The notes under the pieces were generated by a model. It was not told the origin of the DNA. It did not search any database and worked only from the letters and a program-made list of their open reading frames with translations. A DNA stretch of 64,000 nucleotides, taken from Limnoperna fortunei. Taxonomy: Eukaryota; Mollusca; Bivalvia; Mytilida; Modiolidae. The DNA lies in the NCBI GenBank assembly GCA_944474755.1, contig OX104113.1:45510980-45574979 (forward strand). The letters are read 5' to 3'. Positions 15,101 to 30,100 of this stretch are shown in pieces. Positions within the stretch are counted from its first letter, which is position 1. Every line of letters begins with the position of its first letter. A program made the position numbers and the translations under genes.

Positions 15101-18100
15101 GAATTTCCGATTGGGATAAAAAAACATAAACTTTATAGAGGACCATCCAAACAATATTGCTAGTAAGTTTTGTTTCCATTGGTTGACCGGTTTCAGAAAA
15201 GAAGCCTTTCAAACTTTTTCCCATAGGGTCCTATGTTAAATTAAGTCCTGCGGTGGCAGCCATTTTGAATTTCCAATTGCCATAAAAAACACAAACTTTA
15301 TAGAGGACCATCCAAACAATATTGCTAGTAAGTTTTGTTTCCATTGATTAACCGGTTTCAGAGAAGAAGCCTTTTAAAACTTTTTCCCATAGGGTTCTAT
15401 GTTAAACTAAGTCCTGCGGTGGCCGCCATTTTGAATTTCCAATTCCCATCAAAAACATAAACTTTATAGAGGACCATCCAAACAATATTGCTAGTAAGTT
15501 TTGTTTTGATTGGTTAAACGGTTTCAGAGAAGAAGCCCTTTTAAACTTTTTTCCCATAGGGTCCTATGTTAAACTAAGTCTTGAGGTGGCGGCCATATTG
15601 GTTTACCAATCAAAATAAAAAACACAAACTTTGTAAAGGTCCATCCAATGAACATTATGGCCAAGTTTGGTTTCAATTGGCCAAGTGGTTTCAGAGAAGA
15701 AGATTAAAATGTAAAAAGTTTACAGACGCCGACGACGACGACGCCGCCGCCGCCGACGACGACGACGCCGACGGACGCAAAGTGATAACAATAGCTCACA
15801 TGACCCTTTGGGTCAGGTGAGCTAAAAAGTGAAGGATTTTATTTTTATTTACAGAAAATAGAAGTTGAGGGTAAATTTAGTAACATATCAAATCTGATCT
15901 AGTGCAAATATGAAAATATTGGACCTGTACAATATAAGAAATGAACAATATCATGAAAAATCTAATATGCATGATCAGAAATTCAAAAAAAATTTATTAC
16001 ATTATAATAAAAAGGTTACTGCATGAATATTGGCCCTTGCAGGATGGCTGTAACTAGCTACAATAATGTAGCTCCTTTTTTTTTTTTGGACGGAGCTACA
16101 AAGAGGTCCCATTACTCGTAATGGAGCAAAAACACTTTTGGGATTTACACATATTTTCCGCTATTTAACCTTTGTCTTTATTTAATAAATATGTTTTCTT
16201 TCCTCTGCCGTTCATCTGATATGTCTACAAGGTCTAATTAAATAATTTTAACACTTTTTCGTAATCGTGGCATTGTTGACATAATTAAAATTGTGGAGTG
16301 TAGAATTTCGGAATCGTATCGGTAAAATTTGTAATAAGGGGACATAATCACAATGCAAATGAATACAGCTGAAATCATCCGGAATTACATTTTTTACCAA
16401 ATCGATTCCGATATTATCGAAATTATGCACTTCCGGAATTCATATTTTGTTAACAATGCCATGATTACAAATAAAGTGATAAAACTAACGAATACGGTGT
16501 TGTGGAAATATCAGTTAAACTGCAAATACATAAAACAAGTGTGGACACAGAAAAACGTCTCGCCTGCATTCCGCATCAGTAACGAAAATAAATTTCGTCA
16601 TAAGCATTACGTAAATAGCATTAAATATCAGCAGCGGCCTGTATACAAAATATTGTCACCATACCATGCATAGTTACAGGGGAACAGCCGTAACCCAAAA
16701 ACTTTAACGTAGTCACTGGACCGTGAAATTGAGGTCAAGGTCAGGTGGAACCTACCAGACATTCATGTACTATTCATCAGCAACCTATATACCAAATATT
16801 GTCATCCTACCATGCGTAGTTACAGAGGAACTATCGTAACCCAAAAACTTTAACGAAGTCGCTGGACCGTGAAATTGAGGTCAAGGTCAGGTGACACCTA
16901 CCAGACAGTCATGTACTAGTCATCAGCAACCTATACACCAAATATTGTCATCCTACCATGCGTAGTTACAGAGGAACTGTCGTAACCCAAAAACTTTAAC
17001 GTAGTCGCTGGACCGTGAAATTGAGGTCAAGGTCAGGTGACACCTACCAGACAGTCATGTACTAGTCATCAGCAACCTATACACCAAATATTGTCATCCT
17101 ACCATGCGTAGTTACAGAGGAACTGTCGTAACCCAAAAACTTTAACGTAGTCACTGGACCGTGAAACTGAGGTCAAGGTCAGGTGACACCTACTAGACAG
17201 TCATGTACTAGTCATCAGCAACCTATACACCAAATATTGTCATCCTACCATGCGTAGTTACAGAGGAACTGTCGTAACCCAAAAACTTTTAACGTAGTCG
17301 CTGGACCGTGAAATTGAGGTCAAGGTCAGGTGACACCTACCAGACAGTCATGTACTAGTCATCAGCAACCTATACACCAAATATTGTCATCCTACCATGC
17401 ATAGTTACAGAGGAACTGTTGTAACCCAAAAACTTTAACGTAGTCGCTGGACCGTGAAATTGAGGTCAAGGTCAGGTGACAGGTGACTGACTGGCAAGTA
17501 CTCATCATAAGCTACCTCTGGACCAAATTTGATGGACCTAGGGCTTGGGCTTACAAAGATATGAAGCAAGATGTCAAGTGTTTACGCCGCCGCCGCCGGA
17601 TTCCCATACATGTCTCGCCTCCAGCGACTTTCATCGCAGGCGAGACAAAAAGTATGTAGCAATTTAGGGAAACAGTTTAATAGCGTATTATATGCATAAA
17701 ACCCCCGGTCGTGAATCACTCCCGGCTTGCTCCATTACAAGTAATGGGACCTCTTTGTAGCTCCATCCATAAAAAAAAAAAAAAAAAAAAATAGGAGCTA
17801 CATTATTGTAGCTAGGCTGTAACCTGCACAGCAGAATATTTCCCCAATATTCATACAATAACACTAAAATACTAAAGTAGCATCAGAGATAGGGAAGGCG
17901 CTACTTACTTGGTAACAGTGGATGATACAATGTGAAGTTTGGAGGTTGTAACTGTGAACTAACAGCATCAGCAGTATAACGTCGTCTTCGTGTTGGTGGG
18001 CGGGGTGGGAGAATTTTACTGAAATTCTTATCATCTTTTTCTCTTTTTTCCTTTGCAATTATTCCTGAAACTAATCAAACATTGTAAGGTATGAAAACAA

Positions 18101-21100
18101 GAAGTACATTGCAGAATATTATAAGGAACTGTACATGTTCCTTTATACAAATATTTTACAAAATGCACTGTAAGTTATATAAACCTGAATTGACTTTAAA
18201 AATAAATCAATACTGCATTATGTAAAGCATTACTTTATCATATAGTCAAGCTAACATTTGAATTTGCTCCAAATAATAACATAAAACATTGAACTAACCA
18301 TCACATGTACATTGCCAGATCACATTTACAAAGAATATTAAATATAGTCTAAATTTGGACATATATTGACATAAGAGACAAGTGTATTGTAAAAAATGTT
18401 AAGTAACATGTAAATGCATTCTTTACATAACCTAACCATAAAACAGTTCATATAGTATACTGAAGGAAAAGACACATTACATTTACCGAGTGGGGAAAAT
18501 TGGAATGTAGAGTATTTATGTGGATGCAAATGCATTCGCTACACAAGGTAAACATAAAACAGTTCATACAGTTTACAGAAGGAAAAGACACATTGCATAA
18601 CATTTACAGAGTAGGGAAAATTGGAATATAGAGTAAGTGTGAATTACCAACAGTGCTGGAGATATCTGTGAAATCAGAAGTTATTTTACCCAAATCATTC
18701 TTACTATCATCTGATGGTTTATCTGATGGCTTGTCTACAAAATGTCCTGGTAAAGAGTATGTTTCTGAAATAGTAAAACAAATTTGTTCCAATATAAATT
18801 GGCAGGTTTTCAGTTACTACCACATAAATATAGAACTACTATAACGGCTACATCCGAGACCTCTGTTTTACTATAAGAACACTTCAAAAAATCTTATTTA
18901 AACAATTCAATCTAAATCTTGAATGTACACCATACTGCAGACAACACACACATAAGAAGGTTTAGACAATTTTTTCCAATATCAAGATAAAATTTGTATG
19001 CTCTCATCAATGTACCAATTTATTTGAAATAATAAAAAATAATAACTAAGAACTGTGAGCAATACTTACTAATTGATACCCCCGCTTCCTTTATGTCAAT
19101 TCTGATAAAAATACTAAATAACAGGTGCACAATGTGACAAAGATTCTGTGTAAGTTTCATCAAATTCCATTCACTAGTGTAGGAGGAGTTGTGCATAAGA
19201 GAAAGTGCAACGGACAAACGGATGGTCGGAGAGACAGACACCCCCATCACTATATACCCACCTAGTGGGGGATATAACAATAATAAAATATGAAGAAAAA
19301 GAGGACATTTTAAAATGACAAAGACTTGTTGTAACGTACCTGATATTTTATGTAACAGTTCTGAGCATGTGGTATGCAGACTGACCAACATACACTGACA
19401 ACTTCGTCCACCACAGAGCTTTGGGTGTTCCATCGGCATGGCATTCTTACACGTTTGTATTTTCTGTTGTTGGTTCTCTAATTTTAATGATACTAGTATT
19501 TTTTCATCCTCTAGCAGAACTTGTAAAAACAGACATCTGGCGAATCCTGATAAAGGGAAGTTACTGGATGTAGGCCCTAGGACAAAAAAAGTTAAAACAT
19601 ATCTTAAAAAACTGATTTTTGTTGTATATTTAAATATGGGACATTTATACTAATACACAGATTATACTGCCACAGCTAATGACATTTCTGAACACAAACA
19701 ACTGTGTTTTTTTTTAACTTTTACTAATCCAGTGGTGATGATGACCCTCTGGGGCTGGGGTAAGGGAGTCAAATACAAGGATCATCTTTATTATTCAGTT
19801 TTGATAAAAACTTTTATAGAAAAATGTTGCAAATAAGAGTAAACAACACCACAGCCTATGACATTTATAGAGATTGTAATGAATGTATATCTGTGAAATA
19901 ATGCTTGCATATCTGGCATAAAAAAAAGTTTTGTTTTGTGTTAAGTATCCTAATAAAAATGATTTCAATAATTTTGTATGAAAAAAGAGTTTGATAGTAT
20001 CATACATGTTTATAAAACAAAAATTAAAGAATGCATGTTTTTGTTGTGACTACTCTGGAAACACAGCAAGATATGACAACTTATATGTTTAGTTTTCTTT
20101 AACAAAACTACATGTACATATTAGGTCTATGGTGTGCTGAAATTATTTGTAATTCTGCTTCAAAAAACAACTTCTCGTCATGCTTATTAGGAACAATATC
20201 CATTTTAACATCACCAGTTGACTGTTTTTTAGTTAAAAGTCTTGCGTTAATCAAATAAAATGTAATCAAAGTTAAGATGTGTATTGTTCAAGCGTATACA
20301 AAACTTTATCATTAACAATGAAATCAACGGATTTTCAGAAGTAAAGAACTGTTAAATATTCCTTTTCCTTAGACGACAAGGGCCTTGGTGGCCCCATGGT
20401 TAAGGTAGTTCGTCTACTATTGATCACGTGATCTGTCAACAATGAGAGTGCAGGTTCGAGCCTCACTGCAGGCAAGTCGCTCTCAACTCCAATCTTAATT
20501 AACAAGGATTGCCAGTTTTCATACCAAAGGTCGGGGGTCTTCTCCAGGTACTCCGGCTTCCTCCCCCAATAAAAACTTGATGCCATGATATAGCTGAAAA
20601 ATTGCTGAAAGTGGTGTTAAAAGAACATTCAAATCCTTAGACGACAACACAAAGAATACCAGATTTTTACATTTCCTAAAAACAGTTTTATCTCTATGGT
20701 AAAGTACATGAGCTGATGGGTCGTATTAAAAATTAAGTATATTGTTTCCTTCTTCATGATGACCCTCTGGGTAATATTTTTGCAGGTCAAAAATGTTTTT
20801 CCGTTAAGGGGAAATGCTGAACAACTCTAAGTTAAAGGAAAGATTTTAATTTTTTCTTAAAAAAAAAGTACAAACCATTTTTGGGTAATATAGACTGTTC
20901 TTTTATGACTTCACACATGACTTTTGCAAACAAAAGCTGATTGACTAGATGACATGAAATCACTCGGTTGAAGAATTGGACTGCGGCAGTTTCTATGGCT
21001 GTCCGGTCCTCAACAGACATTGGCTGAAATTAATTGAAGGAAATTTACATGCAGTTTTTATTGAGAAACATTTACATTGTACAACTTTAACAAGACCAAA

Positions 21101-24100
21101 GACCACAATATTATTAAAATTTTTATCTTTCTAAGTAAAAATAAAAAAAATTTAAAAAAACTCCCACACTAGTCATATTTAAAACAAACACAATTGATAG
21201 TTAACTCTAAAATTGTTTGTGATAAAAACAGTCAGCTATATAATATTGAATAATAAGATATTTAAGTTACAATACCTCCGACTTGTTCCTTGTCTGATGT
21301 GATACAGATGTTTGGACAGGGGCATTGCACAGCAGGGTAAGTAAAGAGGGCCAGAAAATGTTACCCTCTGCTTCCCCCAGCCAGTCCTTCATCAGAGGTT
21401 CTGTGGATAACTCAGCAAAAAAATGCAGGACTGCACTGACTAAGTCTGCTGTGATCCACAAAGATTTATCTATAAATGATACATAGAAACTCATCTTGAC
21501 AAGAAGTTAAAAAAGATTTATGTTAGCATAACATTTAAGTACAAGTGTACTTACATAAGAGACAATCTGGCTTTCAGATTTCAACTCAAATAGAGTATTT
21601 TATCATGTATATTCATATAGGTTTAAACTTTACATCACAGAGTAAAAAAAAGTTAACATAATCCTTTTTTTAACTTTTAAATTTATCACAATATAAGCCT
21701 TCTTCCACAAATTAAAATATTGTTTAATAATTTACAGAATTAGAGAACCTTAGTGAGCATGCTCATATACCCCAAGTGCCCACATACATATCAAGTTCCA
21801 TAAAATTCTGATCAGTAGTTTTTGAGTAGAAGCTCTTACATATATTTTGAGAATGGGGCATAACTCCTGCAAAAAATATCCAATCATAACGTCTTGTTGA
21901 TATGCAAAACTACAAATGGTGTACTTCATTTCTACCAAGTTTCATAAACTTCTGATTAGTAGGTTAAGAGGAAAAGTGGTTAAGAGTTTCTTCATGCATA
22001 TATTTTGAGAAATTTTTTAAGTTCAAAGGGGCATAATTTTTACAAAAATATATCATATCATATCATAACTTCCTATGGATATGCACAACTACATATGGTG
22101 ACTTTTATTCCTAACAGATTTCATTTAATTCTGATTAGAAGTTTAAGAGGAGAAGTGGTTATGAGTTGCTTCATGCATATATTTTGAGAAATTTCTAAGT
22201 TCAATGGGCATAACTTCTAAAAAAAAATCCAATAATAACTTCTGCCACAACAACATATGGTGCCCTTTATTCCTACCAAGTTTCATGAATTCCTATCAGT
22301 TGTTACAAAGGAGTTGGGCTTACAAGAATAGGACTGACAGACCTGTGTGGGGTATTAAAATGTGAAACCTGTATTTCATGGTTAAAGTTACCTAAACTAG
22401 AACCTGATGAACTTTGACTAGCTGACACACTGACACTGGTAGATTCATCATTTATTGTCTTGCTAGTATCTGTCAACCCTTCCATACTGACACTGCTATC
22501 AGAAAACCGTGAGATCATTTTATTACAGAATTCAAACAGTCCCTGAGCTAACACAGCCGGAAATCCTGAATCCAGCAATTGTCTTATTGCCACTGGTGAT
22601 TTAGAAGAATTGGCCAATGTCACCAGATGGGTCTCTTCCAAACTGATATGTCTGAATTCCTTCATAAATATTGAAGGGAAGTCCATGAAATGGTTATTAT
22701 CTTGAACATTTGCCTGTCTGTGATGACTGCTGGCTTCTTTACTGTCATCTGTCATTGATTCCTGATGTAGATGTGAATTATCTTTGATATCATCTGACAC
22801 AGATTCTGAGAAACCATTTCTGTCAGCTGTAAAACTGATTCCAACCCAAGTAAGGATCTGTGTAAAGAATTCTGGACTGATGTGACACACTGAACACAAT
22901 ATACAATCTAAAGCCTTCTTCAGTGAAGATTCTGGTGTAAGAGTTATTGACCATTCATACAATGAACTGAAATCAAATCAATACTTAGTTTAAATACAAA
23001 CAGTATGTTACATATGTAAGATTTTTTTAATTTCTGGGATACATACAGAGTACCTACTTGTGCCAGGAAGTCATCACATGTGCCAGGTTTAAAGTGGGTT
23101 TTTTCCTATTATCCAATGAATATTAGTTCTCATGGATTTTGTTTGATTTAGTCTATCAAACAGATATATTTTGATTTAAAGGTGAGGAAGTACTTCCGTT
23201 ATTAATACGTGTACAAAAGATTTAACTATGGTAGTTGAACTTTGAACACTGGAGCACCATTGATTGCACAAACTATTTTTCACGTCCTATAATTTTTCCA
23301 AGATTTCTTTAGCAATAATCAAAGATAATATGTGGGATACTCACCTAACCAAGTCTTTAGTTATCAGTGCATTCAGGTTATATTCTACTGGTAGTTCGTG
23401 ACTCTGCCATAGTATGACAGCAACACAATGTATATGTGTGGGTGCTGGACTCGGAAGGGACATAAAAGGTGTATGATGTGGAATTCTGCTGTAACTGTCA
23501 CTGGAGGCCATCTTCTGTAGTGCCACTCTGGCACTGTCTCCAAGCCAGTTCAATAGAGCTTGCACTCTGGAAAAAAAAGTCAATGATGATAAGCAAATGA
23601 AATGTATTTTACCATGCAAGGCAAGTATATTTTATAACTATGGAAATATCTAAAAAGTTACAACTACAAATTTTGAGATTGAAAAATACAAACTTTCCTA
23701 TATTTCACAGATGTATAATTCTACTTTAAATAGTGACTTTACAGTTTTTTATTATTGATTTCATATTTCAATAAATGACTTATCAAAGATACCTTTTAAT
23801 TTGCAGAACATAAGAATTCAGATATGGCAATACCTACCTCTTACTGGTTCCCGGATCTTGTGTTATACCCAGCTGGTAAAGGATTTCTACCGTTGAATCA
23901 TTAGCTACTCCACTCACTTTACCCATAAATGGTGTTCTCATATCTATTAAATAATTCAAATATTTCAGTCTACTCATATTAACCCTTGAGTTTCAATAAA
24001 CCAAAAAAGTAAATGATACACATTGTCAAGAAAATGGTAATTATGTGTTTATTCCATAACTGATATGTTCTGCCATATATGTTGATGCTAATTATAATGT

Positions 24101-27100
24101 ATAGTAAGAAAAAAAGACTGTTTTGAATACAGCTGAAAAAAAAGCTCGCTAGAACAGAGCGATCATTCAATTCATTAATCACTTCAGAAGTTACAATTTG
24201 AAAGAATTGGAATGGAAACTTATCAGACTGAAGCTCTGAATTAAGAAATGATATTGTTTGTATTCTAATATGTACATACAAATTCCTCACTGGTTTTCTA
24301 TTTGTTACTCAAGAATACATCTTTATTTTACATATTTTACATCACTTTAAAAAAAACACAAGTTATAAAACAACCATTCAAAGATATAAGTAGATAATAA
24401 ATGTGTATGTAAATAAAAAAGATCAAATGGGATACCTCTCTGCTGTTGACCACCTGGACTACGCAATACATTGTCAATAAAGGCTAATCCCATCTGTAAT
24501 GAATGTAGACCCAATTTGAGAAGTACTGCCTCTATGTTGTAGAAGTACACAGAGGAAGCTGATACTGGAGAGACCAGCAGGGCAGAACAGGTATTGAGCA
24601 GACTGTGAGTTGTGGCTGCCGCTGCAGCTACTAAATCTTCTACATCTTTATGGGCTGTCAGACAATGGTGTAGCAGTCTTATCCATCGCACACTGAAAAA
24701 CATTATCCATGCAAGTCTGTTTGTCTTTAACAGATAATTATACACATTTCATTCAACTAATCACATATTTTTGGAAAAAATTGGAAAGGTCTGAAATGGC
24801 CAGGTTTCAAAACAAGTGCCTTAATAAATGGGGAATGGTTTACAATTTGTAAAAGAAGATTTCACAAAATGTAGGAGTTGACAAATGGGAAAATATTTCT
24901 TGAACAATCTATGGGATCAGGTGCACAACTTTAATATATTGCTAACCTTTCTGGGATGTTCTTCTGCAAATGTTCTGAAAAATGATTAAGTTCACAAGTC
25001 TGGAAAATTAGGAATAAAGTACTTTAACAATTCCATAGAAGCAGGTGCACAACTTCAATTCATGTACAAGTACAATCTTTCTGTGAAATTTTAGAGATCT
25101 GGGTTGTCAACTACAAGAGAAGCTGATAACACAAAATTGATACCCTATTCCCCCCCCCCCCAACTTCATGATACTATAACCTGGGTTTGTACTTCCTGCA
25201 TATATTCATGCAACCCAGCCAATAAAATGTATTTTTTGTTAACACAATAATATCTCACCTGAACTTGTCTGCAAAATCAGCAAAAACACTAATTTTTGTT
25301 TCAATAAACCTTGAATGTTTGATAAACTGATTCCTTTTCAACTTCAATCTTAAATTTCAACTTTAGGCTGGTTTTGATGAAAAGGGTAGCCAAAAGCAGC
25401 CAATTGAAGGATTTTTTCAAACAAAGTGGAAATCGGGTGAAAAAAAAACCCAATTATGATAGGTAATGACAATATAAGTCGTCATGGCAACAGTTCACAT
25501 GACTATTTAGTCCTTTTCAAGTTGGATTAAGTATTAGCTTAAATACTACCTGAAAACATAATTTTTTTCCCCACATACCTAAAGCAATTTAATTCTACAT
25601 TTACCTTGACTGAGAAATAAAGTCCACTGTTGGTAACAATATGTTCTGAGTAGAACTACCCGTATAACCAAATGCACTGTATCCCATCAACAGAACCTGA
25701 GATAGGCCAATAGTCATAGAATCTCTGGCTTTGTGTAATCTGATGGTCACTGTTGTGGCTATCTGTGGCCGTTGTAGCTGTAGTTTAATGAAGGCAAGGC
25801 TGCTAGTCATCAGAGGTTGACATTGAGGAGTGTTTGTTACTCCATCATGGCTGACCTCAAGTGAAACATATGCAGGACATGCTAAAACAGAAAACATTCA
25901 ATAGTATACTATGGAGAAAACAAAATAAGACTATTCTTTTACCTTAAATTTATATTATGATCAGTCCAACAATTGCATCAGCATTTAATTTCACCTTTAC
26001 TTAAACTTTATGACCTTGTGGTTTAATTTGATAGATATTATATTGTTTATTCCATTTTATGCATCAGATTGAAATTTGGAAGTTTTGTCTATTTTCTTCA
26101 ATAATTTCTGGGTATTTGTAATAAGATGCACATTTGGTTATAAATAAGATTTTGATTGTTTCCACATTATTCATTTATTACCTTTTTCCACAAACATTTG
26201 TGTGTAATGTATAATATATGTTGTATCTATTAAAATTTCAATTCTATATTTAATAACAAAATATCAAGTTTTATAACATAAAAGCTCTGCATGTCATCAT
26301 GATTGAAATAAAACTTTTTTCTCTCGGTTCAATGCAGATCTATACATATTTCTATTTTCTGCACATTTGTGCTAAATTTATGTGTATTTGTGCTAAATGT
26401 TAATTACATTGATGTACCATCCTCACAAGTCAGGGTTTCTGTGTCCACAAAACCCTGACAAACTTAGCTAGAAAATTCCCGGGCTAGAAGTCATTATGTT
26501 GATTGGCTACATCATACCTGAATGTAGCCAATCAAAAGCTCGCTTTCATTCACGACTTGGGTAGGGGATATCCCGATGTCCATTGTAAATAAACCAAACG
26601 GATGTGTTGCATAGACAGTGTAACAATCGGTGTATTTTGTACAATTTCTTCCCAAAAGAATGAGTAAGAATGACTTTTGCCAAACACTTGCTTCTTTCAA
26701 GCAATTTCATTAGTTGATATTTTGAAGGTTTGACGACATATGAAAATCTTCTAGCCAAAATTTCCTAGCTAAGTTTGTCAGGGCATGGTGGACACATGTG
26801 GACACAGAAACCCTGACTTGTGAGGATGTTGATGTACAGATTTTTTTATTTCACAACTTTTAGTAACATGATGAAAATATGCTGTAAATATTTCAAGATG
26901 TACATCTATTTTCTGTACTTACTTGTTAGGGAGGCACTGTGAGGTTGAATCTGTACTTCATTAAGTAAAATAGCAAAAGGTAACTGCATTGTCAAGTCTA
27001 CCCAGGCTTCTTCTGGATAGAAATGGTAAGACCATGCTGCAGAACGAGCTCTTCTGTGTGGAGGTGCTGCTTGGATTAAAACCTCAGCTGGACTTGCTGT

Positions 27101-30100
27101 GGGACTACTGGAGCTTATGGCACCTAAAAGAAGTATACGACATAAATAGGGGATTTAGGTGGTTAAGGTAGTTTGTCTACTATCGATCATGTGGTCTGTC
27201 TACACTAAGATTACGGGCTCGATTCTCAATGCAGTGAGGGTGTATTACACTCTTAATTGACAAGGATTGCCAATTTTCCTACTGCAGGTCTGGGGTTTTC
27301 TCCAGGTACTCGGGCTTCCTCCCCCAATAAAATTGGAGGCCATAATATAGATGAAAAATTGCTCATAGTGGTGTTGAACACCATTCAAACAAACACACAA
27401 ACTACATTAACGATAAAACAAGTATACCATATTAACTATAAAACAAGTATACCCCATTAACGAAAAACTAGTCCTGTACTCAAATTTCCTTATTTTATAA
27501 AACTTTCCTTTTTCATGTTTTATTGTGGACATGTTTGTTGCTAGAACATTAAAATGTACTCATGAAGAACTGCTTCAGTGGAGAATTTGTGTCAGATAAT
27601 ATCTATGTGACAGTTTATGAAAAATTATAATTGAACTAAATGCATTAGTTTATAACCAGTACTCACAAAGGGGGGCAAAGTTCTGAAGCCCATCAGTGGA
27701 TTCAGTATCAGATCGTTTCTCACTACTCCTGGTCTTGCCATTTAGGTTTTGCATAATGGTCGAGATAAGACTTGGAGATGTGTTAATAATTCGACTATTA
27801 CAGTTGACTAGATTCTGACAGATAACTTCTATTCCATCTGAAATAAACATAATATAAATCTAAGTTATGATTCATGCCCAGTGAAAAATATATACCGAGC
27901 AATAGAATAAATATAAAAGAAAGAAAGAAGATATACAGAAGAAATTTGTAGAGATTTTTAAAATATTTAAGTCTATTCATGCAAGCATTCTTGTTTGTCC
28001 GAAAAATCGTTTTTTGCATTCTACAAAAAATTTGAAGGTTTAAATTACTCATCCTTACAAGGAAAAACGACCCAGTTCATCTTATTATACTTTGATACTT
28101 TTACTGTTCATAAAATAATTTTTTAAACATCGTTAAATATGTACATACATCTGAAACAAAAAAGGTGTTCATATTGTTTAGTAGTGCCATAAAACCATGT
28201 TGAGTAAAAATGTTTTGATGACAACGGGGGAAATACAAAGTTTTGATTGGATGAAAATTGAGAATAAAAAAATTATCATCTAAGAATTGGTTTAATGGCC
28301 CCAGGGACCAATTTCAAAATATAAAGTATTAGTATTCAACAAATTTACATGTAAACTTACTCATATCAAGAAAGAGATGAATTGCTTTAGCTGAATCCAA
28401 GACTTTGAGTGCAAACCACAGCAATGGTTCAGACAGCCTACATAATGTTCCTGAAGACAAACCAGTGTAGCTTCCCGACATATAATTCAGTAGAGATTCC
28501 AACATAAGTTTCTGATCAGTACAATGTCTTGACAACGTCACTAGTATCTGATAAATCCCATCTCCAACAGAGATCGGATCGCCTCCTGTAAATGTATCCT
28601 GCATATGACTAGAAATTTCCCTACTGCCTAAAATGGCTGCCATTGTATTACTGTTACAATAACTCAAAGCTTGTATCAAGTTATTCATGATATGCCTATG
28701 GCCAAGAATGATATCAGTCAAATAAATAAACACTGGTTCAACAGAAGCATTGTTCCTTGTTTCCGTTTTCTGTTCATCCGTTTGTTGACTTTTGTCATCA
28801 TCAGACATGGTCATCATGGGTGACGAAGAGGCTACAGCAGCCATGGGAGTAGAAGTTGCCAACGCTTGGGATAACTTTGTAGAATCTGAGACTGGTTCAG
28901 AGAAGTTCAGATTTGTTGGTGTATGAGGTTCTGACACAGCATCATGAACTAGATTTGTTCCCTGATTATTTCTTGTGCCACATTTGATTTGAATCAAACT
29001 ATTAACAAGTTTTAACAACTGACACATCAGCAAGTCTCGACTGGCATCACCCATTGACGACTTAGAATCACCTCCCCTAAGCAAACTGGCAAACAGTCCT
29101 CCAAAGCAGGATCTAGCGCTGACACTATTTTCAGATGAACTGCGACATGTTACACGTTCTTGAGACATTAAATGCTGATGAACCAATGTACTTATAGATT
29201 CTATTACACTAATTGCATTACTAATATCCACTTGTTCAAAAGAAATCTCTAAAATAACTTCCATGAATTTACACTGGGCATCTAAAGGTCCTAATCCACA
29301 ATGGAATGCTCCCCTGAAAAAGAAAACAATATAATTATAAAAAAAATGATGGCTGAAATAAATATAAAAAGATATATTTAAGAAAAATAGGGCATTTAAA
29401 TTATTCCCCGCCACATTGAATTTATTTAACTACATGTATTCAAATTACCAATCAGCCTATATGAACAGATAAGCATGATAACAGTCCATCTAAGAAGTCA
29501 AATTTACCTTGACCTTGGACCAATAAAAATAATTTCAAATTGGCAAAACTCAAAATCTACAAATAGGATTCTGCTAAAAATTCAACTTGATCTTCATTTT
29601 ATAGTACTTAACAGCTGTACAAAGTTAAACAAAATCTGTTGACGTGTTTTCAAATTATCTTATGTACACCACCCAATTCTGACCAAAAATTTTTTTGAAT
29701 TGGCCAAAGTTGAAAACTACAAATTGGATTGCGCTGAAAATTGAACTTGATCTTCATTTTATAGTACTGTACAAAGTTTAAACAAAATCTGTTGACACGT
29801 TTTTGAGTTATCATCTGGAAACCACAGAGGCACGGAGAGACGGACGGACACTTATCCATATGGAGGGTATTACCTAATACCACGCCACTTTGTGTGACGG
29901 GGTAAAAAAAACCATAACAAGATGATTGGGACTTACATATCAAATGTAGAAGATAAAAAAAATGCCACTATTAACATTATTCATAAATACTCATGGAACA
30001 AACATTGTGGTACATTTTTCTTCTACAAACCACATATACATATAAGATTACCCAGGACTGAAAAACTACACAAATATATATAACAATAATCTGCTTCATT

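Larger units (their letters stand above)
16055..17814. mobile_element. TIR element with perfect 9-bp target duplication (Mutator-like, non-autonomous)
   Basis: Flanked by GGCTGTAAC at 16046-16054 and 17815-17823. Inverted repeats of about 85 bp start TAGCTACAATAATGTAGCTCC, carry a T/A homopolymer and contain CCATTAC/GTAATGG palindromes. No transposase. A 9-bp duplication with long TIRs suggests the Mutator superfamily (inference). It carries a hairpin-ended tandem-array element inside. Confidence 0.85.

Noticed and set aside
15581..15820. Open frame with a long Asp/Ala run
   Set aside because: It is the GAC/GCC microsatellite and the 3' hairpin of a family 1 element read as codons.
16248..16673. 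Overlapping open frames on both strands inside the 9-bp-TSD element
   Set aside because: They mirror the long inverted repeat at 16258-16475 and tandem sequence; no domain or codon pattern supports a gene.
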